This document shows positions 58,621 through 64,000 of a stretch of DNA of 64,000 bases, in pieces. A model generated the notes under the pieces. That model ran no database searches. It saw only the letters and a list, made by a program, of their open reading frames with translations, and was not told the origin of the DNA. A program made the translations under genes and the position numbers. Origin of the DNA: Mycolicibacterium helvum (GTDB taxonomy: Bacteria; Actinomycetota; Actinomycetes; Mycobacteriales; Mycobacteriaceae); assembly GCF_010731895.1 (NCBI RefSeq), contig NZ_AP022596.1, positions 2,914,001 through 2,978,000 of the forward strand. Direction: 5' to 3'. Position 1 is the stretch's first letter. Every line of letters begins with the position of its first letter.

Positions 58621-59733
58621 TCAGGTGTCGTGCAGGACGACTCCGCGGATGTTGCGGCCGGCGAGCATGTCGTCGTAGGCGTCGTTGATCTCGCCCAACT
58701 TGTATTCGTGGGTGACGGTCTCGTCGAGCAGTAGCTTGCCCTCGCGGTAGAGGCTGAGCAGTTTCGGGATGTCGGCGCGCGGGTTGGCTTGTCCGTACAG
58801 GCTGCCGAGCAGACGCTTCTGGAAGAGCGTGAACATCGTCATCGGCAGGATCGGCGTCACGTCCGTCATCGCGGCCAGTGCGGTCAGCACCACGGTGCCA
58901 CCCTTGCTGACGAGTTCCAGCGCGTCGTTGATCATCGGGCCTTTGACCAGCCCGACGGTCAGCAGCGCGGAATCGGCCATCACGCCTCGGGTCAGCTCAC
59001 GAACCAGTTCGGTGCCTTCCTCAATAGATGTCGCGAAGTGGGTCGCGCCGAAGAGAAACGCCTTGTCCCGCTTGCTTTCCACGATGTCGATCACGACGAT
59101 CTTCTCCGCGCCGGCCAGCCGGGCGCCCTGGATGGCTCCGCTGCCGATCCCGCCGCAGCCGATCACCACCACGGTGTCGCCGGGACGCACGTCGGCGGTG
59201 TTGACCGCCGAACCCCAGCCGGTGGTCACACCGCAGCCGAGCAAGCAGGCCCGGGTCAGCGGGATGTCGTCGTCGATCTTCACCAGCGACGCCTCCGGCA
59301 CTGTGCCGTAGGGCGCGAACGTGCCCAAACCGATTGCGGCGTAGATATCTTGGCCGCGGGCGTGCCGTCGGAATGTGCCGTCGGGCTGTAGGCCCATCAG
59401 GATCTCGGCACCCATATCGCACAGATTCGACTTGCCGGTCGCACACCAGCGGCAGCGCCCGCAGGCGGGCAGGAATGCGGCAACGATGTGATCGCCGACC
59501 TTCAGGTCGCGCACTCCTGGACCGACTTCCCGCACGATGCCCGCACCCTCGTGCCCGCCGATCAACGGGATCGGCGCCACCAGGTCACCGTCGCGAATGT
59601 GGTGATCGGAGTGGCACAGGCCGGTGGCCTCGAACGAGACGAGAACCTCACCCTCCTTTGGAGGATCGAGCTCGACTTCTTCGACGCTCCAGTCTCGCCC
59701 GTACTCCCACAGGATGGCGGCATTCATTTTCAT
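58621..59733 (-). CDS. zinc-dependent alcohol dehydrogenase, NDMA-dependent type
   Basis: A 370-residue medium-chain dehydrogenase. Catalytic zinc ligands are in GLCHSDHHIRDGD near residue 38 and GHEGAGIV near 61. The structural zinc site is CGRCRWCATGKSNLC near 95, and the NAD site is GCGGIGSGAIQ near 195. The sequence matches the actinobacterial group whose tightly bound NAD is regenerated with the dye NDMA in vitro. It could handle the aldehyde made by the dehydratase. ATG 59733 is chosen; ATG 59727 is an alternative. Confidence 0.87.
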   Translation of the reverse strand: MKMNAAILWEYGRDWSVEEVELDPPKEGEVLVSFEATGLCHSDHHIRDGDLVAPIPLIGGHEGAGIVREVGPGVRDLKVGDHIVAAFLPACGRCRWCATGKSNLCDMGAEILMGLQPDGTFRRHARGQDIYAAIGLGTFAPYGTVPEASLVKIDDDIPLTRACLLGCGVTTGWGSAVNTADVRPGDTVVVIGCGGIGSGAIQGARLAGAEKIVVIDIVESKRDKAFLFGATHFATSIEEGTELVRELTRGVMADSALLTVGLVKGPMINDALELVSKGGTVVLTALAAMTDVTPILPMTMFTLFQKRLLGSLYGQANPRADIPKLLSLYREGKLLLDETVTHEYKLGEINDAYDDMLAGRNIRGVVLHDT

Positions 59734-59782
59734 GATGCCCAAGGTATGACGCCGCCGCCGTCCACCGATGACGAATTGGGAA

Positions 59783-60637
59783 CTAGCCCGCCATCGTGAG
59801 TGCCAGGCCGCCAAGCGCGACGATCCAGCTCGCAAAGCTGCCCACCAAGAAGTACTCGGTGACATCGTCGATGCCTATTCCCGGGTCGCTACGCTCCTGC
59901 CCGCCGAGGCTTATTCCCGGGTCGCTACGCTCCTGCCCGCCGAGGCTTATTCCCGGGTCGCTACGCTCCTGCCCGCCGAGGCCGATACCGCCGTTCTCCC
60001 GGGCCTTTTGGGCGTTGATCTCCGGGAACCGGATGATGCTCTTGGCCGCTACCACCGCCGTCGCGGCGGCCGGCTGCCCGGCCAGGCCCAGCCCGAAGAT
60101 CAGCAGCCGTTCCATCGGGCCCAGCAGACGCCCGCCTTTGAGTCGATCCGACGGCTGCGGTTCGCCGGCCGGTTTGACCGATCCCACCGCCCCGAGCAGC
60201 AGCCGGACCAGCTGGTTGCCCGTCGTGACTTGAAGCAGAATCACCCCGGCCACCAACATGATTCGGGTCGGGTCGGTTGTCGCGAGCCCGGTCACCGGGG
60301 CCCAGCCAGCCCAGGCCTTGACCAGCCCGGCACACGGTGAGCCCAATCCGGACAGCACGATCATCATCGCGAGGACGGCGGCGAACAACACCAGGGGTGT
60401 GACCTGACCACGGCCCCCGACCCGCTCGGCGTGGTTGCACGACAGTTCCCACGCCACAGCCGCCGCCGCGGCAATAACGACCAGCAGCAGATCACCGGGA
60501 CGCCAGAGTCCGCACAGCGCGGCGATCGCGACCGCGACCATCGGACCGGTGACCACCGCCGGCCAGAGCCGGGTGGCCAAGCGCCGCATGATGTCGGCGC
60601 AGCCGATGGCGATCAGCAGCACAGCGACGCCACTCAC
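59783..60637 (-). CDS. polytopic membrane protein encoded with SatD, carrying three in-frame repeat copies
   Basis: A 284-residue membrane protein with about six hydrophobic helices (for example LLLVVIAAAAAVAWEL and VTPLVLFAAVLAMMIVLSGLG) and a C-terminal helix SFASWIVALGGLALTMAG. I do not recognise the family. Between the helices at about residues 218-254 it carries GGQERSDPGISL three times. GTG 60637 overlaps the satD stop by four bases, so the two are coupled. The repeat probably extends a loop; its orientation relative to the membrane was not determined. Confidence 0.8.
   Translation of the reverse strand: MSGVAVLLIAIGCADIMRRLATRLWPAVVTGPMVAVAIAALCGLWRPGDLLLVVIAAAAAVAWELSCNHAERVGGRGQVTPLVLFAAVLAMMIVLSGLGSPCAGLVKAWAGWAPVTGLATTDPTRIMLVAGVILLQVTTGNQLVRLLLGAVGSVKPAGEPQPSDRLKGGRLLGPMERLLIFGLGLAGQPAAATAVVAAKSIIRFPEINAQKARENGGIGLGGQERSDPGISLGGQERSDPGISLGGQERSDPGIGIDDVTEYFLVGSFASWIVALGGLALTMAG
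59876..59983. repeat. 36-bp tandem repeat, three copies, inside a coding region
   Basis: A unit starting TATTCCCGGGTCGCTACGC occurs at 59876, 59912 and 59948 with period 36. The copies are nearly identical and in frame, giving 12 residues each. A related single copy sits at the start of fadD3 (47640-47679). The unit is therefore a dispersed element. Confidence 0.95.
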
Positions 60638-61266
60638 CGAACGGCCCCCAATTGCTCGCAGGCCAGCACCAGCAGGTCCAGCCCGTCGCGCGCGGTCCGC
60701 TGCGACACCGCTGAGGCGCTGATCCCTTCCATCGCCGCTAATTCCTTCTTCGTCTTGTGGTCGAGTAGCCCCCGCAGCAGTCGCACGGACCGGGCATCCA
60801 CCGATCCAAGCAGGTGGTCCCGACATAACAGCGCGGCGTTGACGGCGGCGGGATCCGGCCCGGTGTCGCCGTGGCGGCGGTATGCCGTGCGCACGGTCGC
60901 CAATGCTGGCTGTTGTTGGGCGGAAGCGGTCCATTCGATCGCTTCTCGTGCCGACCACCAGCCTGGCCCGTCCTGAATGCCGGTGCCGGCGTCGAGCACG
61001 GTCACCTCACCCCAGCCGATGCCGAACCGCACATCGATCTCGGGCGCCACGGCCAGCCGCACCGTTAGGGCGGCGTGGATCGCGTCGCCGACCGTCGGAT
61101 AGCTGCCCTGGAACTCGTCACCGACGGTGAACGCCAGGGGAGTGCCGGTGAGCGCTTCGGTGATGCGGCGGTGCAAGTGGCCGCGGTCGGACGCGTGCCG
61201 CGAGTCCACGACATCGCCGATCAGTGCAGCACGCTCCGATGAAGCGCTACGCTTCACTCCAGCCAT
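60634..61266 (-). CDS. SatD-family protein with C-terminal helix-turn-helix
   Basis: A 210-residue protein matching SatD: N-terminal AALIGDVVDSRHASDRGHLHRRI and VGDEFQGSYPTVGDAI near residue 48, then IDVRFGIGWGEV near 78. The C-terminal 55 residues (DHKTKKELAAMEGISASAVSQRTARDGLDLLVLA) look like a DNA-binding helix-turn-helix. SatD function is unknown; it was named from a Streptococcus operon. Two AT-rich palindromes lie directly before its ATG. The membrane protein gene is coupled to it. Confidence 0.88.
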   Translation of the reverse strand: MAGVKRSASSERAALIGDVVDSRHASDRGHLHRRITEALTGTPLAFTVGDEFQGSYPTVGDAIHAALTVRLAVAPEIDVRFGIGWGEVTVLDAGTGIQDGPGWWSAREAIEWTASAQQQPALATVRTAYRRHGDTGPDPAAVNAALLCRDHLLGSVDARSVRLLRGLLDHKTKKELAAMEGISASAVSQRTARDGLDLLVLACEQLGAVR

Positions 61267-61313
61267 ATGAAGAGTATAGCTTCATTTCGTCAAAATGAAG
61301 TAAATAGCTTTAT
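61267..61313 (-). promoter_or_regulatory. twin palindromic operator before satD
   Basis: ATGAAG-AGTATAG-CTTCAT (61267-61285) and ATGAAG-TAAATAG-CTTTAT (61295-61313) are two copies of a 19-base palindrome, 28 bases apart. The first is perfect in its arms; the second has one mismatch. A further inverted pair CTTCATTT/AAATGAAG (61280-61300) spans them. The site abuts the satD start and overlaps the ipdC stop codon. The low GC content is striking. Confidence 0.65.
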
Positions 61314-62374
61314 TGGACGAACGCGGCGGCTGCCCGCAGGTGCTCGATGGCGTCGGCGACGATGGTGGGGACCAATTCGGCGCACGTCGGCAGGTTCTCG
61401 ATGATCCCGGCGACCTGTCCGGAGGCCAGCACACCCGCTTCGGTATTGCCTTCGACCAGTCCGGCTTTCAGCAGCATCGGGGTATTGGCGGCCATCAGCA
61501 CCTGCGACCAGGTGAGGTCCTTACCGTGCCGCATCGCCAGGCCGTCGCGGATCATTCCGGACCAGGTCATCTGCGACATCTTCTTGAACTTGGCCGCGTT
61601 GCGCACCGCTGCGGTGAAACCTCGGATCGGTGAGCCGCTTTCGAGCTTCTCGACGAGCTCGGTGCGCAGGACGCGGTGCGGCATGCCGTCCACTCGGGTG
61701 GAGACGACAGTGCCGTCGAGTGCGGCCTTGAGGTAACGCTGCTTGACGTCCTCGGGCACGGTCGAATCCGAGGTCAGCAGGAACCGGGTGCCCATCGCCA
61801 CGCCGGCAGCGCCGTAGGACAACGCGGCAGCCAGGCCGCGGCCGTCGAAGAAGCCGCCCGCGGCGATCACCGGGATGTCGACCGCGTCGAGGACTGAGGG
61901 CAGTAACAGAGTGGTCGCTACCGGACCGGTATGACCGCCGCCCTCGCCGCCCTGCACGATCACGGCGTCGGCGCCCCAGCTCGCAACCTTGCGGGCATGC
62001 TTGGCCGCGCCCACCGACGGAATCACCACCGAGCCGGCTTCTTTGAGCTTCGCGATCAGTTCCTGCTTGGGGGCCAGCGCGAAGGACGCTACCTTGACGC
62101 CCTCGCGGATCATCAGGTCGACGCGATCACCGGCATCGGCGCCGTCGGCACGGATGTTGACGCCGAACGGCCGATCGGTAGAGGCCTTCACCTTCTTGAT
62201 CGCGGTGGCCAGTTCATCGATGGTCATCGTCGCCGAGGCCAGGATGCCCAGGCCCCCGGCGTTGGACGTGGCCGACACCAGCCGGGCGCCCGCGACCCAG
62301 CCCATCCCCGTCTGGACGACCGGATGTTCGATGCCGATCAGTTCGGTCAGCGGGGTCTTCAACGAAGCGGACAT
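61310..62374 (-). CDS. ipdC: FMN/NAD(P)H-dependent oxidoreductase IpdC
   Basis: IpdC belongs to the nitronate-monooxygenase-like flavoproteins and acts in the lower steroid pathway before IpdAB ring opening. The 354-residue barrel shows HPVVQTGMGWVAGARLV near residue 17, GADAVIVQGGEGGGHTG near 135 and VIAAGGFFDGRGLAAALSYGAAGVAMGTRFL near 170. It follows ipdB by four bases on the minus strand. Its stop lies inside the satD operator region, so the cholesterol operon ends here. Confidence 0.93.
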   Translation of the reverse strand: MSASLKTPLTELIGIEHPVVQTGMGWVAGARLVSATSNAGGLGILASATMTIDELATAIKKVKASTDRPFGVNIRADGADAGDRVDLMIREGVKVASFALAPKQELIAKLKEAGSVVIPSVGAAKHARKVASWGADAVIVQGGEGGGHTGPVATTLLLPSVLDAVDIPVIAAGGFFDGRGLAAALSYGAAGVAMGTRFLLTSDSTVPEDVKQRYLKAALDGTVVSTRVDGMPHRVLRTELVEKLESGSPIRGFTAAVRNAAKFKKMSQMTWSGMIRDGLAMRHGKDLTWSQVLMAANTPMLLKAGLVEGNTEAGVLASGQVAGIIENLPTCAELVPTIVADAIEHLRAAAAFVQ

Positions 62375-62378
62375 CTCC

Positions 62379-63125
62379 CTACTTCACCTCTCGGTCCCTA
62401 AGGCCTTTTGGATCGATGACCTCTTGGATCAGCTTCTGCTCGTCGCCGGATGGCAGGCGGCTGGTCTCGGCTTCACCCAGGCCGTGCACCTCGAACGAGG
62501 TGTTCTCGGCGACCTCTTCGGGGCTCACGCCGGGGTGCAGCGACACCGCCCGCATCTGATGGTCGGGCCCGTTGAAGTCGAAGACGCCGAGGTTGGTCAC
62601 CACGCGGAAGACGTTGACGAAGCGGTACGCCGGGTTGTTCGGATCGACCTTGTCCCAGCCGATTCCGGAGACGATGTCGACTCCCGTCCCGAACACCCGC
62701 TTGGAATGGTTGCCGACCCAGTAGCTGGTGGCGTGGTTGATGGTGTTGCCCGGTGCGCCGCGCACGCCGAACATCTGTCGGGTCGGATGCTGCAATGGGC
62801 CGAAGGCTGAGAGGTTCTGGTTACCGTAGCGGTCGATCTGGTTGGCGCCCATCACCACATGGCGTCGGCCCCAGGCGAGCGTCTCGAAGACGCGGCCGAA
62901 CGGCATCCAGCCTTCGATGGCTCCGGTGGCGCCCATCGCCGGGGTGTCGGCGAAGATGCGAGCCTCGCCGTCGGTCAGCAGGATGTCGGGAGCGAAGGTC
63001 AGGCGTGCCAGGCGGGCGCCGATCGACACCATATTGGCCATTGGGCTGACCATGATCTCGCCTGCGTCGCGGAACAACTCGGCACAGGCGACGGCGCACA
63101 CCTCGGCGCGGGTCGCGGAGATCAT
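62379..63125 (-). CDS. ipdB: COCHEA-CoA hydrolase subunit IpdB
   Basis: IpdB pairs with IpdA to open the last steroid ring of COCHEA-CoA. The 248-residue protein has the fold of CoA-transferase beta subunits, with MVSIGARLARLTFAPDILLTDGEARIF-type strands near residue 30 and HVVMGANQIDRYGNQNLSAFG near residue 90. It overlaps ipdA by four bases. Similarity to CoA transferases is high but IpdAB is known to act as a hydrolase. Confidence 0.94.
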   Translation of the reverse strand: MISATRAEVCAVACAELFRDAGEIMVSPMANMVSIGARLARLTFAPDILLTDGEARIFADTPAMGATGAIEGWMPFGRVFETLAWGRRHVVMGANQIDRYGNQNLSAFGPLQHPTRQMFGVRGAPGNTINHATSYWVGNHSKRVFGTGVDIVSGIGWDKVDPNNPAYRFVNVFRVVTNLGVFDFNGPDHQMRAVSLHPGVSPEEVAENTSFEVHGLGEAETSRLPSGDEQKLIQEVIDPKGLRDREVK

Positions 63126-64000
63126 GCTTGTTCCTCCTTGAACTTCCGCACGGCGGCTTGGTAATCGGCTTCGCTGCCCGACAGGTAGGTCGAGACGAAC
63201 TCGGCCCAGGTCTCGTCGGATGCCGCGGCTTCTGCGTAGTGGCGCTGGAACTTCTCGTCGCGGCGGTAATCGGGCTCCGCGGTGGTGAAGTGCGCACCGT
63301 TCGGTGCCTCGACGACGCTGTCGACCATCATCCGGTTGATCAGGAGTGCCTGCACCGGAACGGATTTCACCAGCTCTTCGGTGGATACCACCTTTTCCAC
63401 CGACAAGAGGCGCTTCTGCGCCGACATCAGGAACAGGTCGTCGAAGTACGGGTCGATGCCGGTGTAGGCGGCATTGCCCTGTTCGTCACCGAGATTCAGG
63501 TGGACCAACGCCACATCGAGGTTCAGTGCGGGCATCGCAACGAGTTCTTCATAGGCAGAACCCGTCGGGTAGGGAGACTTGACGGTCTTGAGTTCGTCAC
63601 CCCAGAACGCCCTGACGTCACTGCCGAGGCCGGCGCGGATCGGCAGGAACGGCAGCCGCTGTGCAGCGGCCTGCAGCCCGCAGCGCAGCATGCCCTCGTC
63701 CATCTCGCGCGATTCGATCGCGCCCGTGGTGCGGGCCTTGGCGAACCACGGATCGTAGAACGGCGGCGAGTCCAAGGACACGAAGCCGTAGTAGACGCGC
63801 TTGACCTTGCCTGCCGAGCAGAGCAGTCCGAGGTCGGGTCCGCCGTAGGTGACGACGGTGAGATCGGTGACGTCGGTGCGCAATAGCGCCCGCACGAAGG
63901 CCATCGGCTTGCGCCGGGAACCCCAGCCACCGAGGCCGATCGTCATCCCGCTTTCGACGACCGAGACGGCCTCGTCGAGGGTTGTTCTCTTATCGGCCAT
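63122..64000 (-). CDS. ipdA: COCHEA-CoA hydrolase subunit IpdA
   Basis: IpdA is the 292-residue partner of IpdB. It starts MADKRTTLDEAVSVVESGMTIGLGGWGSRRKPMAF and has VVTYGGPDLGLLCSAGKVKRVYYGF near residue 48; both match my memory of the M. tuberculosis protein. The ATG lies on the last three bases of the window, so the gene is complete but its promoter and ribosome site are outside. ipdA-ipdB-ipdC form one operon, likely under KstR2 control. Confidence 0.94.
   Translation of the reverse strand: MADKRTTLDEAVSVVESGMTIGLGGWGSRRKPMAFVRALLRTDVTDLTVVTYGGPDLGLLCSAGKVKRVYYGFVSLDSPPFYDPWFAKARTTGAIESREMDEGMLRCGLQAAAQRLPFLPIRAGLGSDVRAFWGDELKTVKSPYPTGSAYEELVAMPALNLDVALVHLNLGDEQGNAAYTGIDPYFDDLFLMSAQKRLLSVEKVVSTEELVKSVPVQALLINRMMVDSVVEAPNGAHFTTAEPDYRRDEKFQRHYAEAAASDETWAEFVSTYLSGSEADYQAAVRKFKEEQA

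Overview
The window is high-GC, tightly packed actinobacterial chromosome. Gene content and order match the Mycobacterium/Mycolicibacterium region that runs, in M. tuberculosis numbering, from about Rv3603c to Rv3551. MhuD, Lsr2, ClpC1, CarD, KstR/KstR2 and the hsa and ipd steroid genes make a mycobacterium almost certain. The extra permeases and the diol dehydratase module suggest an environmental, fast-growing species. All function calls rest on reading the sequence and on remembered families; no database search was run.

Layout. (1) 1-2.6 kb: end of a DUF2520 protein, then panC-panD-coaX (CoA precursor synthesis). (2) 2.6-10.4 kb: a D-serine-dehydratase-like PLP enzyme, lysS, lsr2, clpC1 with a strong terminator, a YbjQ protein, and a cobalamin riboswitch driving cbtB-cbtA. 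(3) 10.4-20.3 kb: a histidine-phosphatase-like protein, lpqF, mhuD, a hydrolase, a GlxA-type regulator, mutY, carbonic anhydrase, an anchored Pro/Ala-rich protein, disA-radA and lpqE. (4) 20.6-24.6 kb: carD-ispD-ispF-cysS-rRNA methyltransferase. (5) 24.6-30.4 kb, minus strand: a Zur-box-preceded zinc ABC transporter (znuA-znuC-znuB), a 59-bp tandem repeat, then pxpA, an MBL-fold protein and an ArsB-like permease. (6) 30.4-51.5 kb: a LacI regulator, otsB, then the cholesterol catabolic block: kstR, fadE34, kshB, hsaA-D-C-B, fadD3-fadE31-fadE32-fadE33, fadE30-ipdF-kstR2-fadA6. KstR and KstR2 operators sit at the expected divergent promoters. (7) 51.5-61.3 kb: an accessory insert with a fused B12-dependent diol/glycerol dehydratase, its small subunit and reactivase, an APC permease, a PucR regulator, an NDMA-type alcohol dehydrogenase, and a SatD/membrane-protein pair. 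(8) 61.3-64 kb: ipdC-ipdB-ipdA.

How it fits together. KstR genes open rings A and B of cholesterol (KshB, HsaA-D) and handle side chains (FadE34). KstR2 genes degrade the remaining C/D-ring propionate (FadD3, FadE30-33, IpdF, FadA6, IpdA-C). The dehydratase insert separates fadA6 from ipdC, exactly where M. tuberculosis carries Rv3555c and fdxB. Its enzyme needs adenosylcobalamin, and the window also holds a B12-riboswitch-controlled cobalt transporter.

The most interesting local signals are: a dispersed repeat that is translated in frame at the N terminus of FadD3 and, as three tandem copies, inside the SatD-linked membrane protein; twin palindromes upstream of satD; a one-base frameshift in a patatin gene; and near-identical start regions in lysS and cysS. 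No tRNA, rRNA, CRISPR array, prophage or transposase was seen. No gene-free stretch exceeds 300 bases; the longest, 20320-20613, holds the divergent lpqE/carD promoters.
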